From: a virus | IMG/VR virus record: IMGVR_UViG_3300037222_000196 | Span: 1-39,683 of that record | Length of the DNA stretch: 39,683 nucleotides | Direction: 5' to 3' (one strand) | Shown: positions 32,140-37,729 of the stretch, in pieces | Numbering within the stretch: position 1 is the stretch's first letter | Layout: each line of letters starts with the position of its first letter | Translations under genes and position numbers: made by a program | Notes under the pieces: generated by a model | What the model was told of the DNA's origin: nothing | The model's database searches: none | The model's input: the letters and a program-made list of their open reading frames with translations, nothing else

Positions 32140-32207
32140 GTAATTTTTACCTACCACAGAACAGAACACACACCACGTAAATTTTACCTACCACGTAAAT
32201 TTTACCT
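32140..32207. repeat. Three GTAAATTTTAC-type palindromes, two in an 18-base tandem repeat
   Basis: The 11-mer GTAAATTTTAC (arms GTAAA/TTTAC) lies at 32177-32187 and 32195-32205, inside the 18-mer ACCACGTAAATTTTACCT repeated at 32172-32189 and 32190-32207. A variant GTAATTTTTAC lies at 32140-32150. Each is followed by CCTA. They look like protein-binding sites. Confidence 0.75.
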
Positions 32208-32216
32208 AGTGACAGA

Positions 32217-32252
32217 ACAGACATCAATACAGACATCAATACAGACATCAAT
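32217..32252. repeat. 12-base tandem repeat, three perfect copies
   Basis: ACAGACATCAAT occurs at 32217-32228, 32229-32240 and 32241-32252, directly before the 10-mer array. It is iteron-like. Confidence 0.9.
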
Positions 32253-32290
32253 CATGGTCAATCATGATCAATCATGGTCAATCATGGTTT
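32253..32290. repeat. 10-base tandem repeat CATGGTCAAT, three and a half copies
   Basis: Copies lie at 32253-32262, 32263-32272 (one base changed, CATGATCAAT) and 32273-32282, with a partial copy from 32283. It abuts the 12-mer array. Confidence 0.9.
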
Positions 32291-32565
32291 GGATTGAGGA
32301 CCAATTCTAGTCCTTCCAGTCTCAGGCGCGGAATCGGCTAAGTGTTCGTATCTAATGGACTTCAATTTTTCACACCTAATTCTCTGTGTTGCCACATTCA
32401 GGCGCGAAGCGCCACAATGCAATGAGACAATAATCCGGATTGGCCCCGTGACAAGCTTCGCAATCCAAAAAGACACGGGACTTGAGATGCGTCAGCATCA
32501 TCCGCATGCTTGTGCTGTGTTGGAAACCATTGAGAACAAAGAGGTCCCATTCGAAGCATGGGTGT

Positions 32566-32581
32566 GGGGGGTGTTCCCCCC
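32566..32581. other. Perfect G6/C6 hairpin
   Basis: GGGGGG (32566-32571), TGTT, CCCCCC (32576-32581). No U-run follows, so it is not a standard terminator. It lies directly after a 30-base stretch that is repeated near 33165. Confidence 0.6.
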
Positions 32582-32717
32582 GATGACGCCGTCTGTCTGC
32601 ATCGCCTTCGCGTCCTACAGTCGCCTCTCTCATTAACCAACACACTAGTTAATGCGTATTAAAACTATCCCACCCATATCAGAGACACACAGTATTCAGT
32701 TTCTTAGGAGAACACAG

Positions 32718-32918
32718 ATGAACCCGTTCAAAGCACAGATGGTCGCCTTTCGGGAACAGAAGAAGAGAGATGATGCCAATCTCAAACGATTCCTGCTCAG
32801 TCTCATTTGCACCTGCCCTCGGAAAGTGTATTGGCCAGGGACAACGACGATCAAGCATGTGGGTCATTGTCCTCTCGCAGAGAAGCAACTTAGGAGAACA
32901 AACAATGAGTCAATTTGA
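32718..32918 (+). CDS. Small Cys/His protein, 66 residues
   Basis: TAGGAG lies before the ATG at 32718. The protein has a basic N-terminal helix (F-R-E-Q-K-K-R-D-D) and C-T-C near residue 29 with H-V-G-H-C near 50, a possible zinc site. It opens the cluster of very small genes that follows the repeat region and the TTAATGCGTATTAA palindrome. Its leader (TTAGGAGAACA) is nearly the same as that of the next gene. The function is unknown. Confidence 0.6.
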   Translation: MNPFKAQMVAFREQKKRDDANLKRFLLSLICTCPRKVYWPGTTTIKHVGHCPLAEKQLRRTNNESI

Positions 32919-33123
32919 TTCGAAAGAAGTTGTAGATCGCGGCATCACCTGGCAATGCATTCCGCTGGAGGCTGGATGGTGGCTGGCTGAAACCCCCGGC
33001 AATGGTGCTGGTGTCCTTCAGCGCCTCTGTGAACCATCCTTTGAAGGGTTGCTTCTGGCAATGCATTCCTCTGATGTCGACAACCCACGGATTGATGCTG
33101 TGGCATTCGCGAGGATCGCGTGA
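32905..33123 (+). CDS. Hypothetical protein, 72 residues
   Basis: The small soluble protein has W-Q-C-I-P-L-E-A-G-W-W-L near residue 15 and reads as a compact alpha/beta fold. TTAGGAG lies just before the ATG, inside the end of the previous gene. It overlaps the next gene by four bases. It may be a host-takeover protein, the usual content of such arrays, but no family is visible. Confidence 0.55.
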   Translation: MSQFDSKEVVDRGITWQCIPLEAGWWLAETPGNGAGVLQRLCEPSFEGLLLAMHSSDVDNPRIDAVAFARIA

Positions 33124-33332
33124 GCATTTCTTCTCGCAAAGATGGTGCACCTGAAGAACTCTACCACAATGAGGTCCCATTGAGAGCATGGGTGTGGGGG
33201 TCACCTGAAGAACTCTACCCTGTTACTCAGATCGTGGTCCAGGATGGGGTCACGTACAAGGTTCCTCTGGATCAGATGAAAGATGGGGGAGCAGCCTTTA
33301 TCAGGTCCCACTATGGAAAGAGGATCGCATGA
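33120..33332 (+). CDS. Hypothetical protein, 70 residues, with internal repeat
   Basis: It starts with GTG in the stop of the preceding gene. The peptide P-E-E-L-Y occurs twice (near residues 11 and 29), from an 18-base DNA repeat at 33148 and 33202. Between them lies E-V-P-L-R-A-W-V-W-G, whose DNA resembles 32536-32572. The remainder has V-V-Q-D-G-V-T-Y-K-V, beta-like. The function is unknown. Confidence 0.5.
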   Translation: MSISSRKDGAPEELYHNEVPLRAWVWGSPEELYPVTQIVVQDGVTYKVPLDQMKDGGAAFIRSHYGKRIA

Positions 33333-33442
33333 TACATCATATGTCGCCGTTCCCGCGTGTCTTCTACAAAAACTACCCCGAGGCACCTGTACGCCCTGGA
33401 CTGACCATCACCATTGCAGTAGAGAAGCAGAGGGAGAAATAA
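33329..33442 (+). CDS. Very small protein, 37 residues
   Basis: ATG at 33329 overlaps the preceding stop by ATGA, with AGAGG five bases upstream. The frame runs to a TAA that shares one base with the next start. The peptide M-I-H-H-M-S-P-F-P-R-V-F-Y-K-N-Y is followed by a short beta-like stretch T-I-T-I-A-V-E-K. The tight joins on both sides are the reason to accept it. The function is unknown. Confidence 0.5.
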   Translation: MIHHMSPFPRVFYKNYPEAPVRPGLTITIAVEKQREK

Positions 33443-33642
33443 TGAGCCGTGCATTGACCCCTATCGTCCTGGTCAGCCTCATGGCCATCGTCACGCCGCC
33501 TGAGGCCGCCAACATCGAGTACAGAGATGGCTTCCTGCGCGTCGCTGGTCGTGCGCAATTCGATCTGGGAAAGCTGACCGAACTCATCAACAACTATTCC
33601 AACATGCCGGGTATTCCGGCTCCACAGGAGACAAAACAATGA
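33442..33642 (+). CDS. Small secreted or membrane-anchored protein, 66 residues
   Basis: The N-terminus M-S-R-A-L-T-P-I-V-L-V-S-L-M-A-I-V is a signal-peptide-like hydrophobic helix, followed by P-P-E-A-A as a possible cut site. The mature part would be about 43 residues, mixed charge. GGGAG stands upstream of the ATG, within the end of the preceding gene. It could act at the envelope, for instance in superinfection exclusion or lysis timing. It is coupled to the next gene by ATGA. Confidence 0.6.
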   Translation: MSRALTPIVLVSLMAIVTPPEAANIEYRDGFLRVAGRAQFDLGKLTELINNYSNMPGIPAPQETKQ

Positions 33643-33842
33643 ATGAACTTGACGCGACGTTCCAAGAAATGGTTATGGACAGATTCACCCGATTGAACGA
33701 GATTCGGGAAATGGATCGGGTGCTTGAATCAGGAAAGACCGACATACTCGTGGATCTTCTGCGGCGAGTTACCGACATACTCGTGGATCTTCTGCGGCGA
33801 GTTAAGGTTTTGGAGGACAAGAAAGGAGATCCCTCATTATGA
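33639..33842 (+). CDS. Small coiled-coil protein with an 11-residue duplication
   Basis: The 67-residue protein is a charged helix. The segment T-D-I-L-V-D-L-L-R-R-V occurs twice in a row, made by a perfect 33-base tandem repeat (33738-33770 and 33771-33803). Eleven residues equal three helical turns, so the duplication keeps the hydrophobic face in register. It probably self-associates. It is coupled to its neighbours on both sides. The function is unknown. Confidence 0.6.
   Translation: MNELDATFQEMVMDRFTRLNEIREMDRVLESGKTDILVDLLRRVTDILVDLLRRVKVLEDKKGDPSL
33738..33803 (+). repeat. Perfect 33-base tandem duplication inside a small gene
   Basis: The two copies are identical (33738-33770 and 33771-33803) and in frame. 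The lack of any silent difference points to a very recent event. Confidence 0.9.
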
Positions 33843-34097
33843 TGAAAGCATTCGTAATCTGGTTTCTTTGACGGCAAGTACACATACGCCTGGGGCACGG
33901 ACACCGCTGATGCGACGGAGAGGTATCTCCGCAACTGGGCCAATGGCATCCGTGAAGTGAACCCTTGCGATGACTACCGGGATGCTTTACCCCCGGCGCA
34001 GTACCTTCCCTCTCAGAGAAATGCCACCTGGGGCGATGAGGAACCCGAACCGATCCCTGGGACTCCGCTGTACCCAGGGGTGAAATTCCATGCCTAA
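33839..34097 (+). pseudogene. Small gene broken by one extra base
   Basis: From ATG 33839 the frame gives ten residues (M-M-K-A-F-V-I-W-F-L) and a TGA at 33869. If one T of TTTCTTT (33863-33869) is removed, it continues as W-F-F-D-G-K-Y-T-Y-A-W-G to a TAA at 34095-34097, 85 residues in all. The continuation is protein-like (R-Y-L-R-N-W-A-N-G-I-R-E and P-P-A-Q-Y-L-P-S-Q-R) and overlaps the next ATG as these genes usually do. A sequencing error or a recent mutation are the two explanations. Confidence 0.65.
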
Positions 34098-34344
34098 AGT
34101 CACCAGCATCAATGGAACTCTCAGAGATCCCGGCTCCCAGTGGTCCCTGGCTTACATCAGGAAAGAGGGCAGTTTCATTTCCCTCCTCTACGATGCGGAA
34201 CATACCACGCTGGAGGTCATCTACAACGACCAGGGGCGAGAAATTTTCCGTGTGGAGCGGGAGTATGTGCTGGCACCCCGTCCGGAGCCACTCAGTTTCC
34301 GGGAGAAACTCAAACTGGTTTGGAAGATTTTCAAGGAGAAATAA
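34090..34344 (+). CDS. Hypothetical protein, 84 residues
   Basis: The protein has beta-strand-like parts (G-S-F-I-S-L-L-Y, T-L-E-V-I-Y) and a basic helical end (F-R-E-K-L-K-L-V-W-K-I-F-K-E-K) that could bind a membrane face or nucleic acid. Its start overlaps the end of the broken gene before it, with AGGGG upstream. It stands two genes before the chaperonin. No family is recognised. Confidence 0.6.
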   Translation: MPKVTSINGTLRDPGSQWSLAYIRKEGSFISLLYDAEHTTLEVIYNDQGREIFRVEREYVLAPRPEPLSFREKLKLVWKIFKEK

Positions 34345-34345
34345 C

Positions 34346-34642
34346 ATGGGACAAACGAACACAACCACGATCACACGCACCTGTGACGTCTGCCAGAAGT
34401 CTGTCAGTCTGGTACAGGGTCATACCACAGCGGAACAACTGAAGGCGGCGGCGGGTTGGTTCGTCGTCATGCAGGAGCATTGGCTGAAAGAGGACCAGTT
34501 GCAGTCGATGGCCAAGCTGGCTTGCAGCAAGACCTGCGCTCTTCAAATCCTGCATCGGGACATGACGGATCTGCCGAAGACTGAATTCACGTGTCCGATC
34601 CCGGCTGCTGAACCTCTGGACATGACGAAGCTGGCGAACTGA
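34346..34642 (+). CDS. Small zinc-finger-like protein, 98 residues
   Basis: C-D-V-C near residue 13 and C-S-K-T-C near 61 form a possible four-cysteine zinc site around a helical centre (A-E-Q-L-K-A-A-A-G-W-F-V-V). AAGGAG precedes the ATG. Its stop overlaps the groEL start (TGATG), so it is made from the same message as the chaperonin and may be a partner or simply an upstream gene of the operon. Confidence 0.65.
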   Translation: MGQTNTTTITRTCDVCQKSVSLVQGHTTAEQLKAAAGWFVVMQEHWLKEDQLQSMAKLACSKTCALQILHRDMTDLPKTEFTCPIPAAEPLDMTKLAN

Positions 34643-36258
34643 TGAGCAAGAACCTGGATTATGGCAATGCGGCGCGGGAGAACATCCTCCGGGGTGTGGA
34701 CTTCCTTGCGGATGCGGTAAAAGTTACGCTCGGCCCCAAAGGTCGGAACGTTGCCATTGGACGGCGGCTGCTGGGTCTTCCCCCGCAAGTGACCAAGGAC
34801 GGTGTCACTGTGGCCAACTCCGTGAATCCTTCTGATGCCCGGATGCAGATCGGCTCCGATCTCACTCGTGAAGCCGCCAACCGCGCTGTATATGCGACGG
34901 GTGACGGCACCACGACTGCCACCGTGCTTGTGCAGGGGATGGTTCATGCCGGAACAAATTTCATCGAGAAGGGAACCGATCCCTGGTCTCTCAAGCGCGG
35001 CATGGACAAAGCTGCTGATCTGGTGATTGAGCAACTCCGCACTCTGGCGCGGCCCATTGATGATCCTAAGCAGACGTTCCACGTTGCCAACATCTCGTCT
35101 AACTATGACAACTTCATCGCGACCAAAGTCTGTGAAGCGTTTGAGAAGGTTGGTGTGGATGGCGTCGTCTCTGTAGAAGAGTCGGGCACCGTGCTCACTG
35201 AACTGAAGATGACCTCGGGAATCCAGTTTCGATCCGGCGGATTCATGTCGTCTACGTTCGTGACTGATCTGGAGCGGTTTGAATGCGTCTATCAAGATGC
35301 TCTCGTTCTGCTGTTTGAGGGACGCATTGGATCTGCAAGATCTCTCGCTCCTCTCTTCGCGCAAGTAGCCAAGACTGGGAAACCCTTCCTCTGTGTTGCT
35401 GGGGATTGGGAACAGGATGCCCTGGCCCTGTTGGTTGCCAATCGTCAACGCTCCAATGCTCCGGTGGTCGGTGTCAAAACCGGAGCTTACACAGAACGAC
35501 GTCGTGATTTGCTGCGTGACATCGCGGCTCTCACGGGCGGCACCGCCGTGCTGGACGATAGCGGCACCCGACTTGAATCGGTGACTCTCGAGATGTTAGG
35601 CCAGGCCAAGCGCATTGTGGTCAGCGACAAGGACACCACGATTGTGGAAGGTTACGGCAAGGTGGAGGATGTCAAAGCGCGTATCTCAGAGATTCGCACC
35701 AAGCTGGAAACAGCCAAGGGTGTGGACGAACTCTGGTTGAAGCAGCGCCTGGGGCAACTCACGGGTGGCATCGCTCTCATCCAGGTTGGGGGAACCACCG
35801 AGACAGAGATGCGCGAGCGCAAGGATAGATTCGATGACGCCGTAGGCGCGACCCGCTGCGCAATCGCGGAGGGATATGTACCGGGCGGCGGGTTGGCTCT
35901 TCTGAAAGCACAAGCCCGAATTTTCGAGACTCTCGAGGGTGACGAGCAGGCTGGGCTGGTTGTCGTATCCCAGGCCTGTGCTGAACCTATGAAGCAGATC
36001 GTCAAGAATGCAGGATTCAATCCGGAAGAGATCCTGATCAAAGTTATGGGGGATCCCACTTACCGTCTACCCCAAGCAGACTTTGGCTTTGATGCTAAGA
36101 CCGGAGAGTATGCTCCGCTGATTGAGCGCGGGATTATCGATCCTCTCAAGGTTGTAGTCGAGGCCTTCAGGAATGCAGTAGCCACGGCGGGGATGATTCT
36201 GACTACCGAGTGTCTCTGCACAGAAGTGGAGGTGCAACATGTTCCGGCCACTGTATGA
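34642..36258 (+). CDS. groEL: Phage chaperonin GroEL
   Basis: The 538-residue protein is a full-length group I chaperonin: V-T-L-G-P-K-G-R-N-V near 28, ATP-site aspartates in T-K-D-G-V-T (53) and G-D-G-T-T-T (88), the catalytic Asp at 399 in D-D-A-V-G-A-T-R, and G-Y-V-P-G-G-G near 411. It would form a ring that folds phage proteins with GroES. In the apical substrate face the E. coli stretch with Tyr199, Tyr203 and Phe204 reads G-G-F-M-S-S-T-F here, so one aromatic is lost and one residue added. The Gly-Gly-Met tail of bacterial GroEL is absent. groES follows, the reverse of the usual host order. Confidence 0.97.
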   Translation: MSKNLDYGNAARENILRGVDFLADAVKVTLGPKGRNVAIGRRLLGLPPQVTKDGVTVANSVNPSDARMQIGSDLTREAANRAVYATGDGTTTATVLVQGMVHAGTNFIEKGTDPWSLKRGMDKAADLVIEQLRTLARPIDDPKQTFHVANISSNYDNFIATKVCEAFEKVGVDGVVSVEESGTVLTELKMTSGIQFRSGGFMSSTFVTDLERFECVYQDALVLLFEGRIGSARSLAPLFAQVAKTGKPFLCVAGDWEQDALALLVANRQRSNAPVVGVKTGAYTERRRDLLRDIAALTGGTAVLDDSGTRLESVTLEMLGQAKRIVVSDKDTTIVEGYGKVEDVKARISEIRTKLETAKGVDELWLKQRLGQLTGGIALIQVGGTTETEMRERKDRFDDAVGATRCAIAEGYVPGGGLALLKAQARIFETLEGDEQAGLVVVSQACAEPMKQIVKNAGFNPEEILIKVMGDPTYRLPQADFGFDAKTGEYAPLIERGIIDPLKVVVEAFRNAVATAGMILTTECLCTEVEVQHVPATV

Positions 36259-36529
36259 CCAAGTGTTAGTTGCTGACGTCAATCATGAGCAGATGCTTGA
36301 TGGCATTGTGTTACCAGAAACCTCCAAGGAAGATGTTCTCTTCTCCAAAGTAATCGCGATTGGTGAAGGCTACATACAACTAGACGGTTCTCTGCGTCCT
36401 CTAAGAGTTGCTGTGGGAGATCTGATCGCAAGAGGAATGTACTCAGGAATTTCTATGCGGTTGGAGGGCATGGAGTTTCGTTTGATTCAAGAAGGCGAGT
36501 GTCTCGGGAAAGTGGTGTCCAATGGCTGA
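36239..36529 (+). CDS. groES: Phage co-chaperonin GroES
   Basis: The 96-residue protein has the beta-barrel pattern of GroES (R-P-L-Y-D-Q-V-L-V) and a mobile loop with G-I-V-L-P at 22-26, the same core that binds GroEL. A full roof-and-barrel end follows. It starts within the last 20 bases of groEL, with GGAGG six bases before the ATG, so the two subunits are made in step. It caps the GroEL ring. It can be expected to work with the phage GroEL and maybe the host one. Confidence 0.93.
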   Translation: MFRPLYDQVLVADVNHEQMLDGIVLPETSKEDVLFSKVIAIGEGYIQLDGSLRPLRVAVGDLIARGMYSGISMRLEGMEFRLIQEGECLGKVVSNG

Positions 36530-36986
36530 AGAAATCGAATCTAAGAGAATGGGCTGGGAAGAGCTCTCCCGGACGCCGGAGTTCGCAACGTTGACAAAGA
36601 AGCAACAGCTCTTCATGTGCACTTACATCTCGAACGGCTACAACGAGATTTCTGCCATTCGCACGGCATACAACTGCAAGAATGACAACTCTGCAAAAGT
36701 CATGAGCTACCCGCTCCTGCGCAACTTCAACATTTGTCTCGTTCTAAGCATTCACTTCGGCAGCGATCAGAGAGAAGCATTCCTGGCCCGTCTGCAACGT
36801 GACATTGCGAAGGGTAACATCTCGGACTCCTTGCTGAGAGCGTACACGCTGTACGCTGAGGTGCGCGGTTGGCATGGGTATGGAAACGCGAAACCGAGGT
36901 CAACATCAGAGAAGATAGAGGCCCAAGTTGAACCCGAGAAGAAATCAGAACCCAACTCTTTCGACCTGAGTGGATTTGAACGCTAA
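36522..36986 (+). CDS. terS: Probable terminase small subunit
   Basis: The 154-residue protein has L-T-K-K-Q-Q-L-F-M-C-T-Y-I-S-N-G-Y near residue 24, then E-I-S-A-I-R-T-A-Y and S-Y-P-L-L-R-N. This is the usual N-terminal HTH of small terminases (L-T-x-K-Q-x-x-F and A-x-x-A-A-x-x-A-G-Y-S patterns). The middle is helical and the end is polar. It should bind the packaging start site and hand DNA to the large subunit. It overlaps groES by eight bases. In most phages TerS adjoins TerL; here TerL is about 11 kb away across the circle. Confidence 0.7.
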   Translation: MAEEIESKRMGWEELSRTPEFATLTKKQQLFMCTYISNGYNEISAIRTAYNCKNDNSAKVMSYPLLRNFNICLVLSIHFGSDQREAFLARLQRDIAKGNISDSLLRAYTLYAEVRGWHGYGNAKPRSTSEKIEAQVEPEKKSEPNSFDLSGFER

Positions 36987-36999
36987 AGGAACCTCAGTT

Positions 37000-37290
37000 A
37001 TGGCACCTATCAAGGGACTGCAACAGCTGGCAAGCAAGAAACCTACGGGAGAGATCGGAACCAAGGCTTCCGGTTTTTCAGAAGGTGGTCCGTTCTCCTG
37101 CAACAATTGTGTGCACATGACTCACAAGAACAACGTGGATGTCTGCTCGCATCCGAAGGTGAACTCTGACCCGGAACTCAAAGATGAACCCCGCGAAGGC
37201 GGTCTGATCATGGTTGATTTTGATGACTGTTGCCGGTATGTCCGTCCGCCTGAGGAAGCCAAAGAAGAGGCTGAAGAACATGCCTCCTGA
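37000..37290 (+). CDS. Cysteine-cluster protein, 96 residues
   Basis: The protein carries C-N-N-C-V-H near residue 29, C-S-H-P near 44 and D-D-C-C-R-Y-V-R-P near 71, a Cys set that could hold zinc or an iron-sulphur cluster and is met in small phage proteins. The ATG at 37000 has AAAGGA upstream; an earlier TTG is possible but deep in the previous gene. It ends in a Glu-rich tail. It overlaps the next gene. The role is unknown. Confidence 0.65.
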   Translation: MAPIKGLQQLASKKPTGEIGTKASGFSEGGPFSCNNCVHMTHKNNVDVCSHPKVNSDPELKDEPREGGLIMVDFDDCCRYVRPPEEAKEEAEEHAS

Positions 37291-37450
37291 GGAGATTTTC
37301 CACAAGTTCAAGCACGGTATTCCCATGTCCAACGGGAGAAAGATCAAATCTCTTGCACAGGCTAAGGCGATAGCCTCCCAGTACAGCGGCAAAGGAGAAG
37401 AGAAGAAAACTGGACGAGAAGGTCTCAAGAAGCGGGCGAAGTCCAAATAA
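37280..37450 (+). CDS. Small basic phage protein, 56 residues
   Basis: The protein reads F-H-K-F-K-H-G near residue 7, then M-S-N-G-R-K-I-K-S and A-Q-A-K-A-I-A-S-Q-Y, the pattern of a common family of tiny phage proteins with an A-I-A helix. It has a Lys-rich end. AAGAGG precedes the ATG at 37280. It overlaps the end of the cysteine-cluster gene. It may bind DNA or a virion protein. The function of the family is not known to me. Confidence 0.6.
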   Translation: MPPEEIFHKFKHGIPMSNGRKIKSLAQAKAIASQYSGKGEEKKTGREGLKKRAKSK

Positions 37451-37461
37451 CTCAACTTCCC

Positions 37462-37484
37462 GAACTTCTATAGGAGCAAGTTCT
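37462..37484 (+). promoter_or_regulatory. Leader hairpin with CTATAGGAG in its loop
   Basis: GAACTT (37462-37467) pairs perfectly with AAGTTC (37478-37483). The ten-base loop is CTATAGGAGC, holding the Shine-Dalgarno GGAG. The ATG is at 37485. Confidence 0.5.
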
Positions 37485-37721
37485 ATGGCGAATCTAGCCT
37501 CAGCACTGAAGGGTCTCAAAGAGCCAGCAAAGGCTTCCAAGAAGGTTGATCTTGGCAAGGCGGGATCTTTCAAGATTCATCCAGGCAAACTGCACAGTGC
37601 TCTGCACATTCCGCAGGATCAAAAGATTCCGGTTTCCAAACTGGAGCCGAAACGCAGCGACAGCTCGGAACTGAAGCATGAAAAAGCCAGTGCTAAAGGC
37701 TTTCGTGCGATGAAGCATTAA
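37485..37721 (+). CDS. Small phage protein with F-K-I-H-P-G-K-L-H motif, 78 residues
   Basis: The protein is basic and has G-S-F-K-I-H-P-G-K-L-H-S-A-L-H-I-P near residue 27, followed by K-I-P-V-S-K-L. This pattern recurs in small virion-linked or accessory proteins of many phages. Its ribosome site lies in the loop of a leader hairpin. It may be a capsid-associated peptide, but no direct proof is at hand. Confidence 0.65.
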   Translation: MANLASALKGLKEPAKASKKVDLGKAGSFKIHPGKLHSALHIPQDQKIPVSKLEPKRSDSSELKHEKASAKGFRAMKH

Positions 37722-37729
37722 GGAGCATC

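Larger units (their letters stand above)
31681..32717. other. Non-coding repeat-rich region, candidate origin or control region
   Basis: These 1,037 bases hold no gene I can support. They contain an AT-rich part (about 31725-31790) and four families of short tandem or palindromic repeats (26-mer, 18-mer, 12-mer and 10-mer). There is also a G6/C6 hairpin at 32566-32581 and the palindrome TTAATGCGTATTAA at 32649-32662. Iteron-like repeats next to AT-rich DNA and close to early genes are typical of replication origins. An open stretch at about 32485-32636 with E-V-P-x-x-A-W-V-W-G resembles part of the gene at 33120 and may be a remnant. Confidence 0.6.

Noticed and set aside
31881-32290. Possible CRISPR array because of short direct repeats
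   Set aside because: Repeats are directly tandem without spacers, of four different units, and no cas gene is present.
34543-35448. Minus-strand open frame of 301 codons across groEL
   Set aside because: The plus-strand GroEL is certain; antisense open frames are common opposite GC-biased genes, and this one lacks any motif.
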